This document shows positions 8,212-17,160 of a stretch of 35,340 nt of DNA, one piece after another. Below the pieces are notes generated by a model. The model saw nothing but the letters and a program-made list of their open reading frames with translations, searched no databases and was not told the origin of the DNA. The DNA lies in assembly GCA_030608465.1 (NCBI GenBank), contig JAUWEC010000005.1:1-35340 (forward strand), in the 5' to 3' direction. Made by a program: the position numbers and the translations under genes. How positions within the stretch are numbered: the first letter of the stretch is position 1; each line of letters starts with the position of its first letter. This DNA is from Chloroflexota bacterium (lineage in GTDB: Bacteria; Chloroflexota; Anaerolineae; Anaerolineales; UBA11858).

Positions 8212-8238
8212 TTAGCAGTCCATATATTTGACTGCTAA
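8212..8238 (-). promoter_or_regulatory. CIRCE operator of groEL (variant arms)
   Basis: TTAGCAGTC (8212-8220), a 9-nt spacer and GACTGCTAA (8230-8238) form a perfect 9-bp inverted repeat. This is the CIRCE layout (TTAGCACTC-N9-GAGTGCTAA) except that both arms carry G instead of C at arm position 7, with the compensating change in the partner arm. It lies just downstream of the groEL promoter, where HrcA would block transcription. Confidence 0.9.
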
Positions 8239-8250
8239 GTAGCGGGTATT

Positions 8251-8279
8251 ATGATAACTTTCTTCCAAATGAAAGTCAA
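8251..8279 (-). promoter_or_regulatory. Sigma-70-type promoter of groEL
   Basis: On the minus strand TTGACT (8274-8279), a 17-bp spacer and TATCAT (8251-8256) form a good promoter. The CIRCE operator begins 12 bp past the -10 box, covering the start of the transcript. Confidence 0.8.
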
Positions 8280-8380
8280 GTTTTACTAAAAGGCTTTTAT
8301 ATGATTCTTATAATAGTCTTAGACATCTGGATATAGCGAAATCCCGGTTTAACTCTGACCTGATAGATGAATCTGATGAA

Positions 8381-9721
8381 TTAAGGCGCCGGGGTAGCTT
8401 CTAATAAATAACAGATTGCCTCATTTTCAGCCACGATGCTCATCAAGGTGGGATCGCTGCTGAAATTTACTTTCAGCTCTGCCAGAATCTGTAATGCTTC
8501 CGGGCAATAATTCTGACCGGGACGGCTGAGTGCGGCAAGCACAGATCCGTAGCGGGCGTAATAATAAGCGACATCAAAATTATTGAGTTCCAATGCTTGT
8601 ACGGCAGCGCCGCCCACTTCGTTTTCTTCAGCCGAGCATCCAACTACCGCGCATTTCAAGACCGGTAGGGCGCCCTCATAATTCCTGGCCCGGACATAAA
8701 TATCCCCCAACTGACCGTAGGTGTTCGCGTTGGTGGGATTGATTGCTATGGCTTTTTCCCCATTTACCGCTGCAATGAAAAATTCCCCACTCCGGGAGTA
8801 GGTTTTGGCAATTGCGATATAAGGGAGCGGATCCTCAACCCCGTTGGACTGATTTATTGTGATTGCTTTGGCAAAATAATCTAATGCGGTGTCATATACT
8901 TTTAATGCCCGGTAGATGACACCGATCCGGATGTAAAGAAATGTCAGATTAGGGTTGATTTCGACTGCCTTCTCAAATTCCTCAATGGCATATCTGTATT
9001 CCCCCAGCGCTTCCAGCACAGTTCCGTAGACCCGATGAGTATCCATTAATTCCGGACCCTGGCTTACCGCCAGCCGGGCATGTTCTTCGGCCTGGGCTTT
9101 TTGATTTTGATCCAAAAGCACTTCCGCATAAAACGCCAGCGCCAGACTGTTGTTCGGGTCGAGGGTAATTGCCAGGTTAGCAGCCTGTTCAGCCTCATTC
9201 AGCCAACCCTGCTTTTCCTGATCACTGGCTGCTGCAGAAGTTGAGCTCCAGTCCAAGACCAAAGCGCGGATTGCCTGGACTGTGCTGTCACCCGGGGCCC
9301 CTTCTGCCGCAATTTGGATTTCCTGACGGGCCAGAGATAATCGTTCTGTCCGCTCTTCAGTGGTGGATAACAATGCTGAGGAATACGTCAACAGTCGTGC
9401 AAGTTCAGCTCGGACTTGGGCATTTTCCGGATGGAGCTCCAGTACCTCATAATAGGCATCAATAGCATCTTTCCCATCCGGATCGAATATCTTTCCAGCT
9501 TCAAAATACGCCTGCCCTTCCTGGACGAGAGAATCCACTGTCCTGGTCGCGGTCGGCGTGGGGAGAAACAGGGGTTCAAATTGACCTTCGGGGTCGTTTA
9601 CCTCCAATGCAAACCATAAACCGACCGCAATAACGGCAACCAAAATCAGGATGCGGTTTAAATTAAGGGTTGGTTTGTTTTTGCTGAATGTGGGCCGTTT
9701 TCCGGTTAGTTTTTGATCCAT
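8381..9721 (-). CDS. Membrane-anchored TPR protein (paralogue 1)
   Basis: The 446-aa protein has a basic N-terminus, one transmembrane helix at about residues 24-40 (ILILVAVIAVGLWFALEV) and a Pro/Thr linker (PLFLPTPTATRT), then tetratricopeptide repeats to near the end. Recognisable repeat pieces include AIDAYYEVLELHPEN, AIEEFEKAVEINPN, ALDYFAKAITINQ and AAVNGEKAIAINPTNANTYGQLGDIY. The TPR domain is probably extracytoplasmic and acts as a binding scaffold; no partner can be named. Four Cys in the C-terminal part (two in CAVVGC) may form disulfides. It lies 99 bp downstream of a paralogue with the same plan. No clear Shine-Dalgarno precedes the ATG. Confidence 0.85.
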   Translation of the reverse strand: MDQKLTGKRPTFSKNKPTLNLNRILILVAVIAVGLWFALEVNDPEGQFEPLFLPTPTATRTVDSLVQEGQAYFEAGKIFDPDGKDAIDAYYEVLELHPENAQVRAELARLLTYSSALLSTTEERTERLSLARQEIQIAAEGAPGDSTVQAIRALVLDWSSTSAAASDQEKQGWLNEAEQAANLAITLDPNNSLALAFYAEVLLDQNQKAQAEEHARLAVSQGPELMDTHRVYGTVLEALGEYRYAIEEFEKAVEINPNLTFLYIRIGVIYRALKVYDTALDYFAKAITINQSNGVEDPLPYIAIAKTYSRSGEFFIAAVNGEKAIAINPTNANTYGQLGDIYVRARNYEGALPVLKCAVVGCSAEENEVGGAAVQALELNNFDVAYYYARYGSVLAALSRPGQNYCPEALQILAELKVNFSSDPTLMSIVAENEAICYLLEATPAP

Positions 9722-9820
9722 TAGATTTGTGCTTGGTGCCTCAATTATGGTTGGTGGCTCATCCAGAAAAGTTCCTTTGCTGTAAAAAGAAGCTTACCGG
9801 GAAAGGTGATAGGGGAAAGA

Positions 9821-11035
9821 TCAGGGTGTCGGTGTGATTTCGGTCAGGTTTTCTGTGCAGATGGATAAGCCTTCGTTGGCGTTGATTACAGCTATGTCAT
9901 TTTCGGAAACCTGGCTGAGCATGATTTGAAATACCGGCACAGCTTCCTCGCACTTATTCATTCGCGCCAGCGTGAGACCATAGGCGGAAAATATTTCTAT
10001 TACCCGGGTTTTATAGGAAAGCGGTACACCTTCCACAATGTCCCCGTTTTCTGTTGTGCCGCCACGAACTGCCAGAGAAAGGTATATTAGCGCTTGATCG
10101 TATTCCCTGTTTCTGAAATAGAGCACACCTAGATTTCCCTGCATGAGCGGATTTGTTGGGGCATCCCTGACTGCCAGTTCACCATATTGGATGGCTTTAT
10201 TATAGATGCCATCAAGGAGATAGATGCGGGAAATCTCAAAATCCGGTGTAGGATCCGAGGGATTGAGAGCATTTGCCTGGCTGAAAGAGGTAACAGCTTT
10301 GTCATATTCCTGATTTGCATAATAACAATACCCCAGCATCAGGTGGAGATTAGGAATGGCATTGTTGATATTCAGGGCGCTTTGATATTCTCGAATTGCT
10401 TCACTGAAATTACCTGTCCAATACAACACATATCCCCGGGCTCTGTGGGTTTCCAGTAAATTTGGACCCAGTTCTAAGGCTAGGAGGGATTCTGCGCTGG
10501 CCTCTTCATAATTCTCGCTGTCGATCAGGATTTCCGCATATACTGCATGAGCCAGCGGGTTTTTTTCCGCCAGGGACAAAGCCCGTTCAATAGAAGCCTC
10601 CGCTTCGATCAGATCACCTAAAAAATCAAGCGCCCAGGCTTTCATTACGTGGCCGAGGGGATTGTCTGGACTGCGAAGCAAAGCTAATTCAGCGTTTTCA
10701 AGAGCTGCTTCTGGTTGTCCTGCCAGGATTTGCACTCTAGCCATAGAAACATAGAGGGAAGAATCTTCTGGATTTGCCAGTATAGCCTCCCGATAGGCTT
10801 CGATAGATTGGCTTAGTTTGCCTTCTTCAAAAAGCGCTTTTGCTCTGTTGGTATATGTTTCAGGATTCTCTGTTGGGGTTACACTTGGAATGAATAGCGG
10901 TGGAATTTCCGGAACAACTGTCTGGTTAAAATATACAATAACCCCAATGATCACTACCAGGACAATAATACGCCAGGGATTGGATCTCTTGCGAGGTTTT
11001 TTGGTCATTTTCCAACTACTTCCACTAAGGTACAT
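9821..11035 (-). CDS. Membrane-anchored TPR protein (paralogue 2)
   Basis: This 404-aa protein has the same architecture as its neighbour: a basic N-terminus (KKPRKRS), one transmembrane helix (IIVLVVIIGVIVYF), the linker PPLFIPSVTPTENP and a run of TPRs such as AIEAYREAILANPEDSSLY and AIREYQSALNINNAIPN. It ends in ITPTP. It is probably an extracytoplasmic scaffold; the partner is unknown. Start choice: the frame is open from a GTG at 11041. ATG 11035 lies exactly 6 nt after a -10 box in a good promoter, so a leaderless start is likely. ATG 11008, after a weak GGAAG, is the alternative and would give an N-terminus beginning MTKKPRK. Confidence 0.83.
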   Translation of the reverse strand: MYLSGSSWKMTKKPRKRSNPWRIIVLVVIIGVIVYFNQTVVPEIPPLFIPSVTPTENPETYTNRAKALFEEGKLSQSIEAYREAILANPEDSSLYVSMARVQILAGQPEAALENAELALLRSPDNPLGHVMKAWALDFLGDLIEAEASIERALSLAEKNPLAHAVYAEILIDSENYEEASAESLLALELGPNLLETHRARGYVLYWTGNFSEAIREYQSALNINNAIPNLHLMLGYCYYANQEYDKAVTSFSQANALNPSDPTPDFEISRIYLLDGIYNKAIQYGELAVRDAPTNPLMQGNLGVLYFRNREYDQALIYLSLAVRGGTTENGDIVEGVPLSYKTRVIEIFSAYGLTLARMNKCEEAVPVFQIMLSQVSENDIAVINANEGLSICTENLTEITPTP

Positions 11036-11071
11036 GCGCACATCTTACCACCGTCATTAAAATTGCGTCAA
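11036..11071 (-). promoter_or_regulatory. Promoter of the TPR gene pair (leaderless layout)
   Basis: On the minus strand TTGACG (11066-11071), an 18-bp spacer and TAAGAT (11042-11047) are followed by 6 nt (GTGCGC) and the ATG at 11035. Initiation about 7 nt past the -10 would start the mRNA at the start codon. Confidence 0.65.
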
Positions 11072-11125
11072 GGATTTCATCCAGCCTCCAAAGGGGATAG
11101 CCTGGCAGAAGAAACAGGTACTCAC

Positions 11126-11163
11126 TTGCGCAACAACTCTCTCTCGGCTAGAATGGGACCATG
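11126..11163 (+). promoter_or_regulatory. Promoter of trmD (leaderless layout)
   Basis: TTGCGC (11126-11131), a 17-bp spacer and TAGAAT (11149-11154) are followed by exactly 6 nt (GGGACC) and the trmD ATG at 11161. No Shine-Dalgarno fits in between, which supports a leaderless transcript. Confidence 0.65.
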
Positions 11164-11925
11164 AAGTTTGACGTTTTTACTCTCTTTCCGGAAGTTTTCC
11201 CCCCTTACCTGGATTCCAGTATTCTTCATCGCGCCCAGGAGATGGGATACCTCCAGGTGGATTTGCATAATATCCGGGATTGGACAACGGATAAACATCA
11301 TGTAACGGATGAGCCTCCTTACGGGGGAGGTGGGGGAATGGTCATGAAACCGGAACCAGTGTTTGCGGCGGTGGAAGGGACCTTGGGGGACCCACCCTGC
11401 TGTCCGGTGATTTTGATGACTCCCCAGGGAGAGCTGTTGACACAGGAGATGGCCAACAGCCTGGCAGAATATTCCAGGCTGGCTATTGTTGCCGGACATT
11501 ATGAAGGCGTTGATGAGCGAGTGCGTGAGCACCTGATTACCCGAGAAATCTCCATCGGAGATTATGTATTGACGGGAGGGGAACTTCCAACATTGGTTTT
11601 GATTGATACCCTTACCCGTTTGATCCCCGGAGTGTTGGGTAATCCGCAAGCTGCGGAAAAAGACTCGCATGCCAGTGGTTTACTGGAACATCCCCACTAC
11701 ACCAGGCCGGAAGAATATCGTGGCTGGAAAGTCCCGGAAATACTCAGGTCTGGACATCATGCCAAAATTGACCGCTGGCGGCGGAACCAGTCTCTTCGAA
11801 GAACCCAGGAAAGGAGGGCTGAGCTGTTGTCTAACCTGGATTTATCGGATGAGGATCAGGAATTTTTAAATCAGCTAAAGGATGCGGGTTCGTTTGATCC
11901 GGGCAATAAATCAGCGTCAGAATAA
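11161..11925 (+). CDS. trmD: tRNA (guanine-37-N1)-methyltransferase
   Basis: TrmD methylates G37 next to the anticodon with SAM, preventing +1 frameshifting; it is an essential SPOUT-family knotted dimer. MKFDVFTLFPEVF is the typical N-terminus. HHVTDEPPYGGGGGMVMKPEP, AGHYEGVDERV, EISIGDYVLTGGELP (trefoil-knot SAM loop) and LLEHPHYTRP are diagnostic. At 254 aa it is full length. In many bacteria trmD sits with rpsP-rimM-rplS; here it stands alone with its own promoter, immediately upstream of the heat-shock operon. Confidence 0.97.
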   Translation: MKFDVFTLFPEVFPPYLDSSILHRAQEMGYLQVDLHNIRDWTTDKHHVTDEPPYGGGGGMVMKPEPVFAAVEGTLGDPPCCPVILMTPQGELLTQEMANSLAEYSRLAIVAGHYEGVDERVREHLITREISIGDYVLTGGELPTLVLIDTLTRLIPGVLGNPQAAEKDSHASGLLEHPHYTRPEEYRGWKVPEILRSGHHAKIDRWRRNQSLRRTQERRAELLSNLDLSDEDQEFLNQLKDAGSFDPGNKSASE

Positions 11926-12125
11926 CATAACATTTAAGATAATTTTTTTATACTCAATTTAAAAATACTGTCATTAATTCTTCATTCTTGCCAGGATGAC
12001 ATTAATAGAGAAATTGTGTTACTCACGGCAGGGGAGACCCATCGGGTCACTTCTAAGTTCAGACAAATATCTTCGCTGTTCAAAAATCCCCCTATTTTTA
12101 TTAACTTCCTATAAGAAAAACCCTA

Positions 12126-12152
12126 TTAGCACTCGCTTTTCTTGACTGCTAA
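12126..12152 (+). promoter_or_regulatory. CIRCE element 1 upstream of hrcA
   Basis: TTAGCACTC (12126-12134), a 9-nt spacer and GACTGCTAA (12144-12152). The left arm is canonical CIRCE; the right arm has the variant base also found at groEL, leaving one internal mismatch. The right arm overlaps a TTGACT -35 box at 12142-12147. Confidence 0.85.
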
Positions 12153-12170
12153 GTACCCTCATGATAGACT
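12142..12170 (+). promoter_or_regulatory. Promoter of the hrcA-dnaK operon
   Basis: TTGACT (12142-12147), a 17-bp spacer and TAGACT (12165-12170) give a plausible sigma-70 promoter lying between the two CIRCE elements. The -35 is embedded in CIRCE 1, and CIRCE 2 covers the early transcribed region, so HrcA could block both binding and escape. Confidence 0.6.
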
Positions 12171-12181
12171 ATAAACCGATA

Positions 12182-12208
12182 TTAGCAGTCTGCCATCGAG
12201 AGTGCTAA
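12182..12208 (+). promoter_or_regulatory. CIRCE element 2 upstream of hrcA
   Basis: TTAGCAGTC (12182-12190), a 9-nt spacer and GAGTGCTAA (12200-12208). Here the left arm is the variant and the right arm is canonical, the mirror image of element 1. It ends 15 nt before the hrcA ATG. Confidence 0.87.
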
Positions 12209-12223
12209 ACGCTGAAAATTATT

Positions 12224-13261
12224 ATGGCTGGATTAACGGAAAGACAAAAATTAGTCTTGGCGCTGCTGGTTCGCGATTACATAGATACTGCCGAACCAAT
12301 CAGCTCTGGGCGTTTAGTGGCTAATTATCACCTGGATTTCAGCTCAGCCACAGTTAGAAATGAATTGGCAGCACTCGAGGGTAGGGGATTTTTGCTCCAG
12401 CCCTACACCTCTGCTGGCAGAGTACCTACCAAAGAAGGATACCGATATTTTGTCCAAAAATTAATGGGCGCAGATGAGCTGCCGGCACCTATTAAAGATA
12501 TGATCCGGCACCAGTTTTATCAGGTCCGGCATGATGTAGATGATTGGCTTTCACTGTCTGCCTCTGTTCTGGCTCAGCACAGCAAGATTGCATCGATTGT
12601 GACTCCGCTGCATACAGAGAAAGCCCGTTTAAAACACATTGCACTTTTATCAACCCGGGGACGTCAGGTGCTGCTGGTTATCATCCTGAACAGCGGAGAG
12701 GTCCATCAGCAAACGCTGGTTCTGGATGAAGTATTTCCCCAGGAACAATTAGATGCCAAAGCAGAACAGATCAATTTACTGGCATCCGGCATGGATGCCA
12801 AAGAACTGGAGGAAATCAACAGCGAAATACAGGACACTCCCTTGGAGGAAGTGTTTGCGGTTGTAAATCAGGTAATCAAACAAGCGGTAGTGATTTCTTC
12901 CGGGGAAGTTTACCGGGATGGATTAGCGAATATGCTTTCAGAGCCAGAGTTTTCTGAACCGGAGAAAGCAAAACAAACGCTGGAATTATTCGAGGACCGG
13001 GGAATGATGGATGATCTACTTTCCAGAACTGTGTTCGAAAGTGATGCCCCCGGTGTACATGTGATCATCGGTGGAGAGGATACCTGGGAACAGCTGGGAG
13101 ACTGCTCGCTGATCATCGCCCGATATGGTTCAAAGGAACATGCGATGGGCGCTGTGGGAATCATCGGTCCGCTGCGGATGGCATACAGCCGGGGCGTCTC
13201 TACGGTCCGGTTTGTATCAGATCTCATGAGCGAACTTATTTCAGAATCAATGAGCAGCTGA
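12224..13261 (+). CDS. hrcA: Heat-inducible transcription repressor HrcA
   Basis: HrcA binds CIRCE operators and represses groE and dnaK operons; GroEL keeps it active, linking derepression to misfolded protein load. The N-terminal winged helix is clear: LTERQKLVLALLVRDYIDTAEPISS, SSATVRNELAALEGRGFLLQPYTSAGRVPT and KEGYRYFV. The C-terminal part carries the GAF-like domain and ends in MGAVGIIGPLRMAYSRGVSTV, typical of the family. At 345 aa it is full length. No strong Shine-Dalgarno precedes the ATG. It heads the hrcA-grpE-dnaK-dnaJ-prmA operon and controls itself through two CIRCE elements just upstream. Confidence 0.97.
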   Translation: MAGLTERQKLVLALLVRDYIDTAEPISSGRLVANYHLDFSSATVRNELAALEGRGFLLQPYTSAGRVPTKEGYRYFVQKLMGADELPAPIKDMIRHQFYQVRHDVDDWLSLSASVLAQHSKIASIVTPLHTEKARLKHIALLSTRGRQVLLVIILNSGEVHQQTLVLDEVFPQEQLDAKAEQINLLASGMDAKELEEINSEIQDTPLEEVFAVVNQVIKQAVVISSGEVYRDGLANMLSEPEFSEPEKAKQTLELFEDRGMMDDLLSRTVFESDAPGVHVIIGGEDTWEQLGDCSLIIARYGSKEHAMGAVGIIGPLRMAYSRGVSTVRFVSDLMSELISESMSS

Positions 13262-13290
13262 AATCTAATTTGAAGGAGAATTATTCAGGT

Positions 13291-13872
13291 ATGAAAAACA
13301 AGAATGAGGAAAAGGAAAAACCGGAGATTGAAAAAGAGCAGAATGGTTCAGACTTCAATGAGGATAGTATCTTTGAAGACCAGGGAGTAGATTCTGAACT
13401 TGAGGAGCAGGTTATCGCTTTGCAAACAGCTCTGGACGAAATGGATAACAAAGCAGAGGAGTACCTGGATGGCTGGCAGAGAGCACGAGCTGAATTCGCT
13501 AATTACAAAAAACGTGTCCTGCGTGAAAACATGGATATCCGACAGGTAGCCCGGGGAGAAGTCATCAAACTGTACCTTGATATCGCTGATGATCTGGAAA
13601 GAGCTCTGCAGGAAAAACCAGAAACCGGGGAAAACGAGATATGGGCTGAAGGAATTGAGATCATTTTTCAAAAATTGCGCGCAAGACTTGAGTCGGAAGG
13701 AATCAAACCAATGAAGGCAATGGGGGAAGATTTTGATCCGAACATACATGAAGCGTTGATGAAGGAAGAAAGTGAGGAATTTGAAAGTGGCAAAATTATT
13801 GAGGTAATGCAGGAAGGATACTGGATAGGTGACAAGGTACTGCGACCGGCATTAGTGAGGGTAGCCGCATAA
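13291..13872 (+). CDS. grpE: Nucleotide exchange factor GrpE
   Basis: GrpE releases ADP from DnaK and acts as a thermosensor dimer. The first 45 residues are highly charged and disordered-looking. A long coiled coil follows (LEEQVIALQTALDEMDNKAEEYLDGWQRARAEFANYKKRV in pieces), then the beta domain with MGEDFDPNIHEALMKEE and VMQEGYWIGDKVLRPALVRVA. The 193-aa length is normal. The frame is open upstream to a TTG at 13270, but that codon overlaps the AAGGAG ribosome-binding site, so ATG 13291 is preferred. It lies 29 bp after hrcA and 48 bp before dnaK. Confidence 0.96.
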   Translation: MKNKNEEKEKPEIEKEQNGSDFNEDSIFEDQGVDSELEEQVIALQTALDEMDNKAEEYLDGWQRARAEFANYKKRVLRENMDIRQVARGEVIKLYLDIADDLERALQEKPETGENEIWAEGIEIIFQKLRARLESEGIKPMKAMGEDFDPNIHEALMKEESEEFESGKIIEVMQEGYWIGDKVLRPALVRVAA

Positions 13873-13920
13873 GAAGGAATTATCTGTCAATAAAGTAATT
13901 TGAAAAATTTGGAGGAAAAT

Positions 13921-15831
13921 ATGTCGAAAATAATTGGAATTGACTTAGGAACAACAAACTCTGCTGTTGCAGTGATGGAAGGTGGAGAGCCCACACTTAT
14001 CCCTTCTGCGGAAGGTGACCGCCTTGTTCCCTCTGTGGTGGCAATGAATAAGAATCATGAACGTCTGGTTGGCCGGCCGGCCAGAAACCAGGCTGTAGTA
14101 AATCCGGAAAATACAATTACATCTATTAAGAGATTTATGGGCGGCAAGGTTTCTTCCCCGGAAATTGGACGGGCAAGAAAAATGGTTTCCTATGAAATTA
14201 TTGAAGCTCCCAATGGAGATGTCCGGGTTTTGATGGATGAAAAAGAATATTCTCCGCCTGAAATTTCTGCCATGATATTAGCGAAAATCAAGGCAGACGC
14301 GGAAAACTATCTGGGCGAACCGGTTACCCAGGCAGTAATAACGGTTCCGGCTTATTTTAATGACAGCCAGCGCAACGCAACCAAAGACGCTGGAAAAATT
14401 GCCGGTCTGGAAGTTCTGCGGATCATTAACGAACCAACAGCTTCCGCTCTTGCCTACGGCCTTGATAAGAAACAAAACGAAGTAATCGCAGTTTATGACC
14501 TCGGAGGCGGGACTTTTGATATTTCCATCCTCGATGTTGGGGAAGGTGTATTCCAGGTCCGGTCGACCAGCGGAGACACATTCCTGGGCGGCGATGATTT
14601 TGACCCGAGGATTATTGATTATCTGGCGGATGAGTTCAAAAAAGAAGAAGGAATTGATCTTCGGGAACAACGTCAGGCACTCCAGCGGTTAAGAGAAGCG
14701 GCTGAGAAGGCAAAAATTGAGCTCTCAACTATGCAGCAAACTGAGATCAACCTGCCGTATATCACAGCGGATGCTTCAGGACCTAAACATCTGGTAAAGA
14801 AATTTAACCGCGCTAAACTGGAGCAGCTCACCGGCGATCTGATTGAAAAATCCATGAAACCGGTGAAACAGGCCCTGGATGATGCCGGCCTCTCCTCTTC
14901 AGATATCAATGAAGTGGTTATGGTTGGCGGCATGACCCGAATGCCAGCGGTGCAGGAAGCTGTAAGTGAATTCTTCGGTAAGGACACGCACAGAGGTGTG
15001 AACCCGGACGAAGTTGTTGCTATTGGAGCTGCCATCCAGGCAGGTGTTCTGGGTGGAGAGGTGGATGACCTGCTGCTCCTGGACGTAACTCCGCTGACTC
15101 TGTCAGTTGAAACTCTCGGCGGTGTGGCAACTCCGCTGATCGAGCGAAATACTACTATTCCTGCCCGGGAAAGCCAGACCTTTTCCACTGCCAGTGAAAA
15201 TCAGTCTCAGGTAGAAATCCATGTACTGCAGGGTGAGCGTGCCATGGCAGCTGACAATAAATCTCTGGGTCGCTTTATCCTGGATGGAATTCCCCCGGCA
15301 CCGAGAGGCATTCCTCAGATTGAAGTCACTTTTGACATCAATGCCAACGGTATTCTAGAGGTTACCGCAAAAGACAAAGCTACCGGGAAATCCCAGCACA
15401 TCACTATCACGGCCAGTTCGGGTTTAAGTGATGAAGAAGTGGAACAAATGCGAAAGGAAGCAGAGCGCCACGCTGAGGAAGACAAGGTCAATAAAGAACA
15501 GATTGAAACTCGCAACAACGCGGACACGCTGGCCTACACTGCGGATAAAACTCTGCGGGACCTGGGAGACAAGGTGCCGGCAGATATCAAAACTGACGTA
15601 GAGAGCAAAGTCGCCGAATTACGCACTGAACTTGAGAAAGAGACTATTGATACCGCTCGTTTGCGGGAACTGACAGACTCCCTTTCTTCTTCCCTTCAGA
15701 AGATTGGGGAAGCCGCTTACCAGAGCGTTGGTGAAGACAGTGACGGGATTCCCCAAGCGGATTCCGGGGAAGGAACCAACGAAGGTGGCGATGAAGACGA
15801 TGTTGTTGAAGGTGAATTTGAAGATGTCTAA
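13921..15831 (+). CDS. dnaK: Molecular chaperone DnaK (Hsp70)
   Basis: This is Hsp70, the ATP-driven chaperone working with DnaJ and GrpE, all three encoded together here. [19 protein letters not shown] (phosphate loop 1), [36 protein letters not shown] and [13 protein letters not shown] are the nucleotide-binding motifs; [17 protein letters not shown] marks the linker and substrate-binding domain. The C-terminus is acidic and ends EFEDV, close to the usual EEVD-like bacterial tail. Length is 636 aa from ATG 13921, which has a perfect TTGGAGG upstream. The frame also opens at TTG 13900, but that would pre-empt the ribosome-binding site. Confidence 0.98.
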   Translation: MSKIIGIDLGTTNSAVAVMEGGEPTLIPSAEGDRLVPSVVAMNKNHERLVGRPARNQAVVNPENTITSIKRFMGGKVSSPEIGRARKMVSYEIIEAPNGDVRVLMDEKEYSPPEISAMILAKIKADAENYLGEPVTQAVITVPAYFNDSQRNATKDAGKIAGLEVLRIINEPTASALAYGLDKKQNEVIAVYDLGGGTFDISILDVGEGVFQVRSTSGDTFLGGDDFDPRIIDYLADEFKKEEGIDLREQRQALQRLREAAEKAKIELSTMQQTEINLPYITADASGPKHLVKKFNRAKLEQLTGDLIEKSMKPVKQALDDAGLSSSDINEVVMVGGMTRMPAVQEAVSEFFGKDTHRGVNPDEVVAIGAAIQAGVLGGEVDDLLLLDVTPLTLSVETLGGVATPLIERNTTIPARESQTFSTASENQSQVEIHVLQGERAMAADNKSLGRFILDGIPPAPRGIPQIEVTFDINANGILEVTAKDKATGKSQHITITASSGLSDEEVEQMRKEAERHAEEDKVNKEQIETRNNADTLAYTADKTLRDLGDKVPADIKTDVESKVAELRTELEKETIDTARLRELTDSLSSSLQKIGEAAYQSVGEDSDGIPQADSGEGTNEGGDEDDVVEGEFEDV

Positions 15832-15857
15832 TCCATTTGGATGAAAATAAACTCAAA

Positions 15858-15889
15858 ACCGGGGAAATTATCAATTTGCACTCCCCGGT
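15858..15889 (+). terminator. Hairpin between dnaK and dnaJ
   Basis: ACCGGGGA (15858-15865) and TCCCCGGT (15882-15889) form a perfect 8-bp stem with a 16-nt loop, followed by CTTTGGG. The T-tail is weak, so it may be a partial terminator or an mRNA processing and stability element that sets dnaK above dnaJ. Confidence 0.5.
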
Positions 15890-15945
15890 CTTTGGGTCTC
15901 AGGAAGGCTTAGCGGTATTTTGTAGGATTTCCAACGGTAACTGTT

Positions 15946-17079
15946 ATGGCAAAACGCGATTATTATGAAATATTGGGTGTGTCCCGAGGTGCATCGGAAA
16001 GCGAGCTTAAGAGCGCGTTCCGGAATCTGGCTAGGAAGTATCACCCGGATGTTAACGATGCTGCTGATGCGGAAGATAAGTTTAAGGAAATCAACGAAGC
16101 CTATGGGGTTCTGTCTGATGTAGATAAACGCGCAGCCTACGACCGCTTTGGACATCAAGGCGTAAGAGGTCCCAATGGCGGTCCAGGGTTTGAAACGGTT
16201 GATTTTTCAGATTTCGCGGATATCTTCGGGGACATGTTTGGTTTTGGTGGTTTTGGGGGACGATCCCGCACCGCAAGCAGAAATGCGCCGCGCAGAGGGG
16301 CTGATCTGCAGTACCAGGTGATCATTTCTTTTAAGGAAGCAGTTTTCGGGACAGAAGAAGAGATTGATATTACCAAAGATGAAACCTGCGGCACCTGCAA
16401 CGGCGATGGCGCGAAACCAGGTACGTCACCAAGAACCTGTTCAGAATGTCAAGGAAGAGGGGAAGTCAGACAAACCAGGCAAACGCTGCTGGGTTCTATG
16501 GTTCAGGTTATTACCTGTCCGGTTTGTTCTGGTCGGGGCAAAGTGATTGATACCCACTGTCCTACCTGTCACGGTAGGGGTAAGGTCCGAAATACCCGCC
16601 GTAAGAAAGTTAGTATCCCAGCGGGCGTAGATGATGGAACCCGCATCAGGCTGGCTGGAGAGGGACAGCCAGGAGAGAATCGTGGTCCTCACGGTGACCT
16701 ATATCTTATAGTCAGAGTAAGGTCGCATAAATATTTCCGGCGCAGAGATAATGATATTCTGCTGGATTTGAACATCAACATTGCTCAAGCCACGCTAGGG
16801 GCAGAAGTAAAAGTACCCACCGTGGATGGTGATGTAAAACTAAAAATACCTTCAGGAACGCAACCAGGCAAAATCATCCGCATGAGAGGAAGAGGAGTAC
16901 CATACCTTCGGAGCAACTCTCGCGGGGATCAGTTGGTGATTGTAAACGTGGCTATACCAAAACAGTTGGATGAAGACGAGAGGGACCTCTTTGAGAAGCT
17001 GGCAGAAAAAATGGACAGTGAAGTTCTTCCCCAGGAGAGGGGCTTTTTTGAAAAATTAAAGAATGTTTTAGGCGGATGA
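15946..17079 (+). CDS. dnaJ: Co-chaperone DnaJ (Hsp40)
   Basis: DnaJ delivers unfolded clients to DnaK and stimulates its ATPase. The J-domain is at residues 3-70 with the HPD tripeptide in KYHPDVN. A Gly/Phe-rich linker follows ([12 protein letters not shown]). Four zinc-binding repeats are intact: [24 protein letters not shown] and CPTCHGRG. The C-terminal client-binding domains end the 377-aa protein, a type I DnaJ of standard length. No Shine-Dalgarno is visible before the ATG. The gene is separated from dnaK by 114 bp containing a hairpin, so it may have a separate or processed transcript. Confidence 0.97.
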   Translation: MAKRDYYEILGVSRGASESELKSAFRNLARKYHPDVNDAADAEDKFKEINEAYGVLSDVDKRAAYDRFGHQGVRGPNGGPGFETVDFSDFADIFGDMFGFGGFGGRSRTASRNAPRRGADLQYQVIISFKEAVFGTEEEIDITKDETCGTCNGDGAKPGTSPRTCSECQGRGEVRQTRQTLLGSMVQVITCPVCSGRGKVIDTHCPTCHGRGKVRNTRRKKVSIPAGVDDGTRIRLAGEGQPGENRGPHGDLYLIVRVRSHKYFRRRDNDILLDLNINIAQATLGAEVKVPTVDGDVKLKIPSGTQPGKIIRMRGRGVPYLRSNSRGDQLVIVNVAIPKQLDEDERDLFEKLAEKMDSEVLPQERGFFEKLKNVLGG

Positions 17080-17107
17080 TATTCTTCTTTTGAGGGTTAA
17101 ATTATTT

Positions 17108-17145
17108 AAGTGCAAATCGAAGCATAAAGGCGGAGATTTGCACTT
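17108..17145 (+). terminator. Hairpin between dnaJ and prmA
   Basis: AAGTGCAAATC (17108-17118) and GATTTGCACTT (17135-17145) form a perfect 11-bp inverted repeat with a 16-nt loop, followed by TATATTTTGAT. It looks like a leaky terminator or an mRNA-stability hairpin. ATTTGCACT in its right arm also occurs in the hairpin loop before dnaJ (15874-15882). Confidence 0.55.
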
Positions 17146-17160
17146 TATATTTTGATAGTT

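Noticed and set aside
13900-13920. TTG 13900 as dnaK start
   Set aside because: It would overlap and pre-empt the GGAGG ribosome-binding site; all DnaK proteins start near [12 protein letters not shown].
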